DNA of 64,000 nucleotides, from NCBI GenBank assembly GCA_016708905.1, contig JADJEV010000005.1, positions 372,001-436,000 of the forward strand, read 5' to 3'. The translations under genes and the position numbers were made by a program. How positions within the stretch are numbered: the first letter of the stretch is position 1; every line of letters begins with the position of its first letter. Of this stretch, positions 1 through 8,525 are shown in pieces. The stretch is from Candidatus Methylophosphatis roskildensis. GTDB lineage: Bacteria > Pseudomonadota > Gammaproteobacteria > Burkholderiales > Rhodocyclaceae. The notes beneath the pieces are model-generated. The model had not been told where the DNA came from. It saw only the letters and a program-made list of their open reading frames with translations, and made no database searches.

Positions 1-525
1 GCGCAATGCCCGCGCGAAGGCCTTGAACACGGTTTCGCACTGGTGATGGGCGTTGTCGCCGCGCAGATTGTCGATATGCAGCGTGACCAGCGCATGATTG
101 ACGAAACCCTGGAAGAACTCATGCACCAGATCGACGTCGAACTCGCCGATCATCGCACGCGTGAAATCGACATGAAACTGGAGCCCCGGCCGGCCGGAGA
201 AGTCGATCACCGCGCGAGACAGCGCCTCGTCCAGCGGCACATAGGCGTGGCCGTAGCGGCGGATGCCCTTGCGGTCGCCGACCGTCGCCGCCAGCGCCTG
301 GCCCAGCGTGATGCCGATGTCCTCGACCGTGTGGTGGGCGTCGATATGCAGGTCGCCCGTGGCCTCGACCTCGAGGTCGATGAGCCCGTGGCGCACGATC
401 TGGTCGAGCATGTGATCGAGGAAGGGCACACCGCTGGCGAGCCTGCCGACCCCGGTGCCATCGAGGTCGAGCCGAATGCGAACCTGGGTCTCCAGCGTAT
501 TGCGTGTGATCTCGGCGCTGCGCAT
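1..525 (-). CDS. hisB: Imidazoleglycerol-phosphate dehydratase (3' end outside window)
   Basis: This enzyme dehydrates imidazole glycerol phosphate to imidazole acetol phosphate in cytoplasmic histidine synthesis. The 175 residues visible start at the ATG at 525 (MRSAEITRNTLETQVRI). They contain the two manganese-binding histidine clusters of the family: DHMLDQ near residue 42 with HHTVEDIG near 69, and HEFFQGFVNHA with NAHHQCE near the C-terminal side. Family members have about 195 residues, so roughly 20 residues lie beyond the left edge. It is the monofunctional HisB, without the phosphatase domain of the enterobacterial fusion. It follows hisC by 26 bp on the same strand and is the last his gene visible in the hisG-hisD-hisC-hisB order. 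Confidence 0.96.
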   Translation of the reverse strand, partial: MRSAEITRNTLETQVRIRLDLDGTGVGRLASGVPFLDHMLDQIVRHGLIDLEVEATGDLHIDAHHTVEDIGITLGQALAATVGDRKGIRRYGHAYVPLDEALSRAVIDFSGRPGLQFHVDFTRAMIGEFDVDLVHEFFQGFVNHALVTLHIDNLRGDNAHHQCETVFKAFARALR

Positions 526-551
526 GACGATTTGACCTTATCGGGACTGTA

Positions 552-1622
552 TCAGGCGAGACTCGCTCGCAGTGCATTGAGAAAGATCGCGTTCTCGCCG
601 GGGGTTCCCACGGTCACGCGCAGGCAATTGTCCAGCATCGGGTGGGTGCCATGCAAATTCTTGATCAGCACGCGCTGCCGCTTCAGCAGATCGAAGGTGC
701 GCGGCGCGTTCGGCACCCGAAACAGGATGAAATTTGCATGGGACTGCCAGATCCGCAGGTCCGGCATGTCGGCGAGCGCGTGGGCGAGCTGGGTGCGCGA
801 GGTCACGATCGCCGCGGCCTGCGCGTTGAGCCGCCCGACGTTCTCGACCAGGTGCGTGGCGATCGCCTGCGTCAGGCTGTTGATGTTGTAGGGCAGTCGC
901 AGCTTGTCGATCTCGGCCAGCCATTGCGGCGCGCCGGCGACGAATCCCAGCCGCAGCGCCGCCAGCCCGAGCTTGGACAGCGTGCGCATGACCAGCAGAT
1001 TGGGATGACGGCGCAGTTCCTCCATGAAACTCGAACCGGCAAACGCATGATAGGCCTCGTCGATCACCACCAGGCCCGGCGCGGCATGCAGCACGCGCGC
1101 CATGGCGTCGGCGTCGAACAGCGTGCCGGTCGGATTGTTCGGGTAGGCAATGAACACCACGGCCGGCTGATGCTGCTCGATCCGCAGCACCATCTCGTCC
1201 GGATCGAGCGAGAATTGCTCGGTCAGCGGCACACCGACGTAATGCATGCCGCAGAAGGTGGCGATCATCCGGTACATGACGAACGAGGGCTCGGGCGCGA
1301 GAATCGTGGCACCCGGTTTCGCGAGCGCCAGCGCGATCAACTGGATCAACTCGTCCGAGCCGTTGCCGAACAGGATCTGGGCACCTTCGGGCACCCCCAA
1401 GCGCTTGCGGATCGCGTGGCGCAATTCCGCCGCTTGCGAATCCGGGTAGCGGTTGAGCGCCGCATCGCTCACGAGACCTGCTGCGGCCTTGCGCAGATCC
1501 TCGGGCAGCGGATAGGGATTCTCCATGGCATCGAGCTTCACCATATCGCGGGCGTCGGCGACCTGGTAAGCCTTCAGGCGGAGAATCTCGGGGCGAATCA
1601 GGTCGCGGGGATCGAACGCCAT
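552..1622 (-). CDS. hisC: Histidinol-phosphate aminotransferase
   Basis: This PLP enzyme transfers an amino group from glutamate to imidazole acetol phosphate. The 356-residue product is of normal length for HisC. Fold type I landmarks are visible: the SDELIQL segment, the YPNNPTGT cofactor loop, the aspartate in VIDEAYHAF, and the PLP lysine in RTLSKLGLAALRLG. I chose the ATG at 1622 (MAFDPRDLIRPEI) because the open frame continues upstream only into the hisD coding region, and this start leaves a 10-bp gap after hisD. It is part of the hisGDCB operon. Confidence 0.96.
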   Translation of the reverse strand: MAFDPRDLIRPEILRLKAYQVADARDMVKLDAMENPYPLPEDLRKAAAGLVSDAALNRYPDSQAAELRHAIRKRLGVPEGAQILFGNGSDELIQLIALALAKPGATILAPEPSFVMYRMIATFCGMHYVGVPLTEQFSLDPDEMVLRIEQHQPAVVFIAYPNNPTGTLFDADAMARVLHAAPGLVVIDEAYHAFAGSSFMEELRRHPNLLVMRTLSKLGLAALRLGFVAGAPQWLAEIDKLRLPYNINSLTQAIATHLVENVGRLNAQAAAIVTSRTQLAHALADMPDLRIWQSHANFILFRVPNAPRTFDLLKRQRVLIKNLHGTHPMLDNCLRVTVGTPGENAIFLNALRASLA

Positions 1623-1632
1623 GTGGTCCGGT

Positions 1633-2934
1633 TCAGCTCTTGAGGCGCATTTCGGCCGAGCGCGCATGGGCCTGCAGACCCTCGCCATGGGCGAGTGTCG
1701 ACGCGATGCGGCCGAGCCGGTCGGCGCCGTCGGCGGATATCTCGATGATGCTGGTGCGTTTCTGGAAGTCATAGACGCCGAGCGGGCTCGAGAAGCGTGC
1801 GCTGCGCATGGTCGGCAGCACGTGGTTCGGCCCGGCGCAATAGTCGCCCAGCGCCTCGACCGAATAATCGCCGACGAAGATGGCACCCGCATGACGGATG
1901 TGGTCGATCCAGCGCTCGGCATCCTCCACGCACAACTCGAGGTGCTCGGGGGCGATGCGGTTGGCGATCGCACAGGCTTCGTCGAGATCGCCGACATGGA
2001 TCAGTGCGCCACGATTGGCAAGCGAGGCGGCGATGGTCTCGCGCCGCGGCATTTCCGGCAGAAGTCTTTCGATGCTGGCGGAGACGGCGACGATGAACGC
2101 CGCTGAAGTGCATAGCAGGATGGCCTGCGCCAGTTCGTCATGTTCGGACTGGGCGAACAGGTCCATCGCCACCCAGTCCGGATTACCGTGGCCGTCCGAG
2201 ATTATCAACACCTCGGAAGGCCCGGCCACCATGTCGATGCCGACCGTGCCGAACACCCTGCGCTTGGCCGCCGCGACATAGGCATTTCCCGGACCGGTGA
2301 TCTTGTCCACCTGGGCGATCGTCTGCGTGCCGTAGGCCAGCGCACCGATGGCCTGGGCGCCGCCGATCGTGAAAACGCGGTCGACACCGGTAATTCGTGC
2401 GGCGGCCAACACCAGCGCATTCTTCTCGCCGCGCGGTGTCGGCACCACCATGACGAGTTCGCCGACACCGGCCACCTTGGCGGGAATCGCGTTCATCAGC
2501 ACCGAACTCGGATAGGCCGCCTTGCCGCCGGGCACGTAGATCCCGACGCGATCCAGCGGCGTGACCTTCTGACCGAGCCGCGAACCATCGGCTTCGGTGT
2601 AATCCCACGAGCCGGCGAGCTGGCGCTGGTGATACATCGCCACCCGCGCTGCAGCCTGCTCGAGCGCCTCGCGCTGCACCGCGGGCAGCGCGGCCTCGGC
2701 CGCCTCCCACTCGCGCCGCGGCAGCTCGAGTTCGGCCATGTGGCTCACGTTCAGATGATCGAAGCGGCGCGTGTATTCGAGCACCGCCGCATCCCCGGTG
2801 GCCCGCACGCCGGCCAGGATTTCGGCCACCGCCCGTTCGATGCTTTCATCCTGGGACGCATCGAAGGCCAGCAGTTCGTCGAGGATGCGCAGAAACTCCG
2901 GCTCGCGCGTCGACAACCTGCGAATCCGGCTCAC
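1633..2934 (-). CDS. hisD: Histidinol dehydrogenase
   Basis: HisD carries out the last two NAD-dependent oxidations of histidine synthesis, from L-histidinol to L-histidine. The 433-residue length is typical. Visible signatures are the glycine-rich PGGKAAYPSSVLMN and TGPGNAYVAAAKR segments, AGPSEVLII, and the zinc-site motif SEHDELAQAILL. The start is a GTG at 2934 whose bases overlap the TGA of hisG (GTGA), a four-base overlap that implies translational coupling. Confidence 0.97.
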   Translation of the reverse strand: MSRIRRLSTREPEFLRILDELLAFDASQDESIERAVAEILAGVRATGDAAVLEYTRRFDHLNVSHMAELELPRREWEAAEAALPAVQREALEQAAARVAMYHQRQLAGSWDYTEADGSRLGQKVTPLDRVGIYVPGGKAAYPSSVLMNAIPAKVAGVGELVMVVPTPRGEKNALVLAAARITGVDRVFTIGGAQAIGALAYGTQTIAQVDKITGPGNAYVAAAKRRVFGTVGIDMVAGPSEVLIISDGHGNPDWVAMDLFAQSEHDELAQAILLCTSAAFIVAVSASIERLLPEMPRRETIAASLANRGALIHVGDLDEACAIANRIAPEHLELCVEDAERWIDHIRHAGAIFVGDYSVEALGDYCAGPNHVLPTMRSARFSSPLGVYDFQKRTSIIEISADGADRLGRIASTLAHGEGLQAHARSAEMRLKS

Positions 2935-3593
2935 GCGGGCACCCCCGCGCGAGCGGCAACCGCAGCCGCGAAAGCGTCGATCACCGGCTGCAGCCGTTCA
3001 CGCTTGACCTTGAGCGCGGCCTGGTTGACGATCAGGCGCGAGCTGATCGGCATGATGTGCTCGACTTCGACCAGGTCGTTGGCCTTGAGCGTGCCGCCAC
3101 TCGACACCAGATCGACGATCGCCTCGGCCAGACCGGCCAGCGGCGCCAGTTCCATCGAGCCGTAGAGCTTGATCAGATCGACGTGTACACCCTTGCCGGC
3201 GAAGTGCTGGCGCGCGGTGTCGATGTACTTGGTGGCAACCCGCAGGCGCGCGCCGCGCCTGACCGCCTGCTCGTAGTCGAAACCGCGCTGCACCGCCACG
3301 CTCATGCGGCATTTGGCGATCTCGAGGTCGAGCGGCTGGTAGAGCCCGGCGCCGCCGTGTTCGAGCAGCACGTCCTTGCCGGCGATGCCCAGATCGGCCG
3401 CGCCGTATTGAACATAGGTCGGCGTGTCGCTGGCGCGCACGATGACGATGCGCACATCCGGCCGGTTGGTACCGAGAATGAGCTTGCGCGAGGTTTCGGG
3501 ATTGTCCGCCGGCACGATGCCCGCTGCGGCCAGCAGGGGCAGGGTCTCGTCGAAAATGCGGCCCTTGGACAGGGCGATGGTGATGCCGCTCAC
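2931..3593 (-). CDS. hisG: ATP phosphoribosyltransferase, short-form catalytic subunit
   Basis: HisG condenses ATP with PRPP in the first, feedback-controlled step of histidine synthesis. At 220 residues it is the short form, which lacks the C-terminal regulatory domain and in known systems needs the HisZ subunit; no hisZ is in this window. The N-terminus ITIALSKGRIFDETLPLL and the central GAADLGIAGKDVLLE are characteristic, and the PRPP-binding part is seen in EAIVDLVSSGGTLKANDL. The start is GTG at 3593. It is the first gene of the his operon here. Upstream, the minus strand carries TAGAAT about 30 bp before the start, a possible -10 without a good -35. Confidence 0.96.
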   Translation of the reverse strand: MSGITIALSKGRIFDETLPLLAAAGIVPADNPETSRKLILGTNRPDVRIVIVRASDTPTYVQYGAADLGIAGKDVLLEHGGAGLYQPLDLEIAKCRMSVAVQRGFDYEQAVRRGARLRVATKYIDTARQHFAGKGVHVDLIKLYGSMELAPLAGLAEAIVDLVSSGGTLKANDLVEVEHIMPISSRLIVNQAALKVKRERLQPVIDAFAAAVAARAGVPA

Positions 3594-3665
3594 GGTGAGT
3601 GTTTGAACTTAAAACGGAATTCTACCGCAGGGGGCGCCGTGCCGCAGCCGCCGCAGCAATCGCTT

Positions 3666-4502
3666 TCAGCCCAGAAAGCGCCCTCTCAGCTCGCCGAGGT
3701 TCAATTCATCGAGTATCTGCGCGATTCGGTCGCGCGCATTGCCGCGCGGCTGGCCGCATTGTGTCGCGATGATCAGTTCGTTCTTCAGCGAATGCTCCCA
3801 GCCGACCAGTTCGGTCACGGTGACCTGGTAGCCGTGCGCTTCGAGCTGCAGGCAGCGCAGCACATTGGTCAGCTGGCTGCCGAATTCGCGCGTGTGGATC
3901 GGATGGCGCCAGATCTCTGCCAGCGGCGTCTTGCCGAAGGATGCGTTCTTGTTCCGCCGCAGCACGGCCGCCACCTCGGCCTGGCAGCAGGGCACCAGCA
4001 CCATGTGGCGCGCGCGTTTGGCGAGTCCGAAGCAGATCGCATCGTCGGTCGCGGTGTCACAGGCATGCAGGGCGGTCACGATGTCGACCTGTCCGGGCAG
4101 CGCCGGCGAGCCGATCGACGCTTCGACCGTCAGGTCGAGGAAGTCGATCCGCTCGAAGCCTGCGCGCTTTGCGAGTTCGCGCGCCCCGACGACCAGTTCG
4201 CTCCGCGTCTCGATGCCAATGATGCGGCCCGCCGCGCGCGACTTGAAGTACAGGTCGTAGAGCATGAACCCCAGGTAGGATTTACCGGCGCCGAGGTCGA
4301 CCAGCGTCGGCGCGGCCGAGCGCGCGAACACTTCGTCGAGCAGCGGCTCGATCAAATGGTAGAGGTGATGGACCTGCTTGAGCTTGCGCCGGCTGTCTTG
4401 GTTGAGCCGGCCCTCCGGCGTCAGGATGTGCAGCGCCTTGAGCAGTTCGATCGACTGCCCGGGCGCAATTGCGGAATCCCTGGACGCCGCGCCGGCGCTC
4501 AT
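3666..4502 (-). CDS. SAM-dependent methyltransferase, function unknown
   Basis: The product has a class I methyltransferase core: the SAM-binding glycine motif LVDLGAGKSYLGFML, the acidic residue in GIIGIETRSEL, and the motif DIVTALHACDTATDD followed by VLVPCCQAEV. The HACD and PCC segments resemble the Methyltransf_32-type family, whose substrates are mostly unknown. I chose the ATG at 4502 (MSAGAASRDS, 278 residues). The open frame extends to an ATG at 4604, but the extra part (MPEEPIPMRLAGQ) is encoded by an interspersed repeat that also occurs inside hrpA, so it is unlikely to be native N-terminus. The gene separates hisG from the murA block and ends 72 bp before hisG begins. Confidence 0.8.
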   Translation of the reverse strand: MSAGAASRDSAIAPGQSIELLKALHILTPEGRLNQDSRRKLKQVHHLYHLIEPLLDEVFARSAAPTLVDLGAGKSYLGFMLYDLYFKSRAAGRIIGIETRSELVVGARELAKRAGFERIDFLDLTVEASIGSPALPGQVDIVTALHACDTATDDAICFGLAKRARHMVLVPCCQAEVAAVLRRNKNASFGKTPLAEIWRHPIHTREFGSQLTNVLRCLQLEAHGYQVTVTELVGWEHSLKNELIIATQCGQPRGNARDRIAQILDELNLGELRGRFLG

Positions 4503-4540
4503 CGCCCGGATCCGCCGCGCGGGCGCAAACACAGAATGCG

Positions 4541-4648
4541 CCTGCCCTGCAAGCCGCATGGGTATTGGCTCTTCAGGCATGTATGGACACGGCCAAGTAT
4601 CCATGCGCCTCCCATGGCAGCATGGCTGTAGATCGCCATTCCATGCGG
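4541..4648. repeat. Interspersed repeat (REP-like), copy 1
   Basis: Two modules of a repeat family lie here. 4541-4580 matches 55226-55265 inside hrpA over about 40 bp with few mismatches, sharing TATTGGCTCT. 4631-4648 reads GATCGCCATTCCATGCGG, the exact reverse complement of 29742-29759. The copy lies between the methyltransferase and the EAL gene, in the spacer upstream of the methyltransferase start. Confidence 0.7.
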
Positions 4649-4834
4649 CCTCCAGGCCTGCTCAGTGTGGCCGCCCGCAGGCTCGATCGATGCGCCAAGC
4701 CGATAGATCTGCTTGCGTTCCTGCGCCCTCGAGTGCCGATGGTTCATCGACTACGCCTCCTTCTTCGCCCATTCTCTCTCGACAGCGTTGCAGATGGTGT
4801 TCGAGATCGGCCCGACCGGGCCGGGCGCAAGAGA

Positions 4835-6679
4835 TCAGCGCGATCTGGAATGCGGTCTGGCCACGAAACTTCGCAGCCAAGTCGTGAACTCCTCGGCCGG
4901 TAGCGGCTTGCTGAACAAATACCCTTGCGCCCGGTCGCAGCCGAACTCGCGCAGCAAGTCGAGTGTTGCGGCGTCCTCGACCCCTTCGGCGACCACCTCG
5001 AGCTTGAGCCCGTGGGCAAGCAGGATCAGGGACCGAACGATCTCCCGGTCCTGTCCCGAGCGCACCGCGCTGGCGACGAAACAGCGGTCGAGCTTGAGTT
5101 CGTTGAGGGGCAGCTTCTTCAGGAGTATCACCGACGAATAACCGGTGCCGAAATCGTCGATCGACGTGGCGGCCCCGACCTGCTGCAAAGCGGCCATGAC
5201 CTTCTGACCCACGACCTCATTGGCGAGCATCGCGCTCTCGGTCAACTCGAACTTCAGACGCCGCGCTTCGACGTGCCACAGATCGAGCACGTTGCGCACC
5301 GCGAGCGGTAGTTCCGGATCACCGATATCGGCGGCAGTCAGGTTGATACTGATCTCGAGTTCCAGGCCGAGCCGGGTGAATTCGGCCAAGGAACGACAGG
5401 CTCTGTGCAATATCCATCGCGTAAGTTGGGGCGCGACCCCGAGCCGTTGCGCAACTTCAATCGTGACCGGCGGCGGTACCGGCCCGCCGCGCGCGCTCGG
5501 CCAGCGCAGCAGGGCCTCCGCCCCGACGCACCGGCCTGTCTTCAAGTCAATCTGCGGTTGGAAGTGCAGTTCGAGACCGCCGCAATCGAGAGCCCGCAGA
5601 AACTCCTCTTCCATCTGCAAGTCCCGCTCGTGTTTCTCCAGCAAGGGTGCCTCGAACATCGCGAATGGTCGCCCGAGACGAGATGCTTCGTGTAGCGCGA
5701 GTTGCGCATTGCGCATCAGCTCTGTCGCACCCGTGCCGTGGTCGGGCGCCCAGGCGACGCCCATTCGAAGCAGTAGACGGCACTCGCGTCCCGCCGTGGA
5801 AACGGGGGACTCGAATAAGCGCGCAAGCTTGTCGGCGGCGAGCATCACCTGTGCCTGGCTTCGCAGCCCCGGCAGAATGACGCCGAAGCGCGAACGGCCG
5901 ATGCGATGCAGCACATCCGTTTCCCGCAATACCTGTTGCACGCGAGACAATGACAGGTCATTGACGCGGGTCCAGCCGTCCTCATCGATCGCGAGCATGG
6001 TGCTGGAGCCCGCATCGACCTGCGCGCTCAGCAATCCGGTCACACAGCCATCGCCCAGCGCCAACGCCGTCTCGAGGTCGGTTCCGAGGCTTCGCGGTCC
6101 GCTTTCGTTCGAATCCGCGGGCCCGGCTGCCGCCGCGACACGAGTCGCCTGGTTCTCCGTAGCGTCCGCCAGGACCGAGCACAGGTACAGGCTTGCCGAA
6201 CCCACCGACAGGGCGATTTCCGCGTCCAGACGCGAATAGGTATCCCGTTCGCGCTTCAGAAGCTCGATGCAGCCCTTGGTGAATTCGTGGGCCGCACGCA
6301 ATGGTAGATCGGCGTTGCAGCCGACGTGACGCAACGACCGCCATACGCCGCCAAGCTCTTCCAGCCACTCCGGATCGAAGTCCCGCGCTGGCAACTCGAA
6401 GAACAGGCGGACAAAGCGGGACAAAGCCTGCGCAGCTTCCGCCTGCGATCCGCTTTCGCCGACAAGAAGCTCGGCGAAAGCATTCGCCCAGCCCCGGCTG
6501 GCCGCTTCCAGGCCGCGAAAGCGCGCCAAGGCGCGCAAAGCCGAGCGGGCTCGCGCGTCGATACCGTAGAGCGCCATTTGCGCCGACCGCTCTTCGTCGC
6601 GCGTGTGGCGCCGCGGCGAGATGGCGCCGTGCGCCGCTTGCGCAACCGCCCCGTCCGAATCGATAGCGCCACAGTCCAT
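4835..6679 (-). CDS. c-di-GMP phosphodiesterase-type protein: degenerate GGDEF plus EAL
   Basis: The 614-residue protein has an uncharacterised N-terminal region (1-220), a GGDEF-like domain (about 225-345) and an EAL domain (about 350-605). The GGDEF position reads GRSRF (261-265), so cyclase activity is not expected. The EAL domain keeps its signature residues: EALLRW (388-393), NLTA, ELTES (478-482), DDFGTGYSS (508-516), ELKLDR and AEGVED (564-569), so hydrolysis of c-di-GMP is likely. I see no membrane segment. The start is the ATG at 6679, which overlaps the TGA of the upstream HD-GYP gene by one base (TGATG); an in-frame extension upstream would lie wholly inside that gene. The two genes are clearly co-translated. 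Confidence 0.88.
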   Translation of the reverse strand: MDCGAIDSDGAVAQAAHGAISPRRHTRDEERSAQMALYGIDARARSALRALARFRGLEAASRGWANAFAELLVGESGSQAEAAQALSRFVRLFFELPARDFDPEWLEELGGVWRSLRHVGCNADLPLRAAHEFTKGCIELLKRERDTYSRLDAEIALSVGSASLYLCSVLADATENQATRVAAAAGPADSNESGPRSLGTDLETALALGDGCVTGLLSAQVDAGSSTMLAIDEDGWTRVNDLSLSRVQQVLRETDVLHRIGRSRFGVILPGLRSQAQVMLAADKLARLFESPVSTAGRECRLLLRMGVAWAPDHGTGATELMRNAQLALHEASRLGRPFAMFEAPLLEKHERDLQMEEEFLRALDCGGLELHFQPQIDLKTGRCVGAEALLRWPSARGGPVPPPVTIEVAQRLGVAPQLTRWILHRACRSLAEFTRLGLELEISINLTAADIGDPELPLAVRNVLDLWHVEARRLKFELTESAMLANEVVGQKVMAALQQVGAATSIDDFGTGYSSVILLKKLPLNELKLDRCFVASAVRSGQDREIVRSLILLAHGLKLEVVAEGVEDAATLDLLREFGCDRAQGYLFSKPLPAEEFTTWLRSFVARPHSRSR

Positions 6680-8202
6680 CACAAATAGAACTCCCGTGGA
6701 TCGATCCCGTGGGAGCCCGCTGGGAGCGCACGCCAAATCCGGTGGGGCGAGCCGTCCTCGGACTGTGGCTCGTCCTTGAGGTCGAGCGTGAATGGGCTGG
6801 CCAGTGCGGTCTTTTCCTTGTCGAGGAGAACGAGTACGCGCGGCTTGAGTCGTCGTATCCGGTTCTGCTCCACCACGACGCCGACCTCTCCGCTGCGCAG
6901 TTCCACCAGCGTTCCCAACGGGTACAGCCCGACGCACTGGATGAACTCGATGATCAGGGGCTCGGAAAAGCTCTTCCCGCGGGCCGCGTACAGCTTGCGC
7001 AGCACCCTCTGGTTATCCAGGCCCTGGCGATAAGGGCGATCGTAGGACATGGCGCAATAAGCATCCACAAGGCCAGCCATTTCGCCAAACATGCCGATCT
7101 CCTGGCCGGCCAGGCGTCGTGGGTAGCCGCTGCCGTCGTGGCGTTCGTGATGTCGGGCGGCCACCTCGATCACACGCTCGGGAATCCCGGGATGGGCGGC
7201 CAGGATCCGTGTGCCGTACTCGACATGCCGTCGCAGCACCACACGCTCCGCCGGCGTCAGCGGGTTCGTCTGCTGCAGCAAACCCAGGGGCACCCGGGTC
7301 TTGCCCACGTCTTGAAGCAGTCCGGCCAGACCGAGGACATTGAGCTGATCCGGCGGGAACCCCAGATGCCGGCCAAAGGCCATCATGTGAATCGATACGT
7401 CCAGCGAGTGATCGTAGCTGTAGTTGTCGCTACGCTTGAGCTTGGAAAGCCAGATCAAGGCGTCGGGATTGCGCATCATGCTTTGCACCAGATCATCGAC
7501 GGCCTCGCGGATTCGCTCCGGCTGGGGCAGCTTGTCCTTGGACAACTCGAGCCCTACATCGATCATCAACTCTTGGGCCCGTCCGAAAGCGGCGCCGGAA
7601 GCCAGCATCTCCTCGTCGACGGTCGTCCTGTCGATATACACGGTGTGGTGCGAGATATCGAAGTGGTGAGCAGTTGGCTCGCTGACCACCCGCTCCAGGT
7701 CGGCATACGCTTGGGTGTTCAGTTGCAGGCTGCGACGTCTCTTCGGCCCAGCCACGACTTCGACGCTTCCAGCCGCCCTCCACGGACGCAATGTCCGCGA
7801 CGGCGTTTCCGGATTCGATGTCTGTGCGCCCCTCGGTGCCGCGCGACGTGCCGGCCGCGGCGCCTGATCGTTGTCTACCGAAATCAGGGGTGGCAGAGGG
7901 CGCCTGGACGGCGCATCGACGGTTTCTTCGGGAGTCGAGATGGACCTGACCCAGTCTCCTGCAGCCGCGCCGTGAATGGACGCCAGGCTCCAATCGGACT
8001 CAGGTAAACCGCTGAATTCGGTGAACACCGACTTCGCCCGGTCTACCGAGACGAAACTGCAAGACTCGCGCAGCGCTTCGATCTGGCGCAGAGTGGAAAC
8101 CAGGAAGCCCTGCAGCGCGAACGGCGTGCCGAGCCAGGGTCGATCGAGTTCGGCAACGAACATCCCCAGCTTGACATCGTGAGCAGCAATGATTTCCAGC
8201 AT
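6679..8202 (-). CDS. HD-GYP domain protein with DUF3391 and altered HD motif
   Basis: HD-GYP proteins hydrolyse c-di-GMP with a two- or three-iron centre. This 507-residue protein has an N-terminal DUF3391-like region (LEIIAAHDVKLGMFVAELD, about 1-130), a charged linker, and an HD-GYP domain (about 240-440). It retains HSLDVSIHMMAF (His265), RHVEYG (His326), HHERHDGSGYP (351-361) and VDAYCAMSYDRPYR. The defining HD pair, however, reads LLQDVGK, with Gln297 in place of the metal-binding histidine, so activity may be lost or changed. It is the first gene of a two-gene c-di-GMP operon with the EAL gene. The start is the ATG at 8202. Confidence 0.9.
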   Translation of the reverse strand: MLEIIAAHDVKLGMFVAELDRPWLGTPFALQGFLVSTLRQIEALRESCSFVSVDRAKSVFTEFSGLPESDWSLASIHGAAAGDWVRSISTPEETVDAPSRRPLPPLISVDNDQAPRPARRAAPRGAQTSNPETPSRTLRPWRAAGSVEVVAGPKRRRSLQLNTQAYADLERVVSEPTAHHFDISHHTVYIDRTTVDEEMLASGAAFGRAQELMIDVGLELSKDKLPQPERIREAVDDLVQSMMRNPDALIWLSKLKRSDNYSYDHSLDVSIHMMAFGRHLGFPPDQLNVLGLAGLLQDVGKTRVPLGLLQQTNPLTPAERVVLRRHVEYGTRILAAHPGIPERVIEVAARHHERHDGSGYPRRLAGQEIGMFGEMAGLVDAYCAMSYDRPYRQGLDNQRVLRKLYAARGKSFSEPLIIEFIQCVGLYPLGTLVELRSGEVGVVVEQNRIRRLKPRVLVLLDKEKTALASPFTLDLKDEPQSEDGSPHRIWRALPAGSHGIDPREFYL

Positions 8203-8247
8203 TCGCGGTCCCCGTATGCCCGCCTGTCGCAGCTCGCGGACAACGCT

Positions 8248-8274
8248 ACAACGGCCGTTTCTTCGCCGACTTTA
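8248..8274 (-). promoter_or_regulatory. Candidate sigma-28 (FliA-type) promoter for the HD-GYP/EAL operon
   Basis: On the minus strand TAAAGTCG (8274-8267) is followed after exactly 11 bases by GCCGTTGT (8255-8248). The FliA consensus is TAAAGTTT-N11-GCCGATAA, so 6 of 8 and 5 of 8 positions match. A transcript would start near 8240, about 38 bases before the ATG at 8202. The match is imperfect and untested. I see no gene in the spacer 8203-8525, and nothing else convincing in its murA-proximal part (8275-8525). Confidence 0.35.
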
Positions 8275-8525
8275 CTTGGCGAGCCCGCCGACGCCGCGAA
8301 GCGCCGGCCCGAGACATCAAACGGACCAGGATCGAATCGAATTTGCATCAAGCGGGCCAGATTCCGCAGCCTGCGTGACACGCAGCGAAACCGCGGATCG
8401 ACCTGAGCTTGCCGCGCGGCCCGCTCGAGATGGCACTCTATGACAAGCCTGCCCCGAGCACCGCCAGCACATCTCGAGGCGGGCGATCGGGGGAGGCGGA
8501 TGCAGTAGCGCAGCCGGCTCGATGC

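Noticed and set aside
4502..4604. N-terminal extension of the methyltransferase to ATG 4604
   Set aside because: The extra residues are encoded by an interspersed repeat found elsewhere, and they do not belong to the methyltransferase fold.
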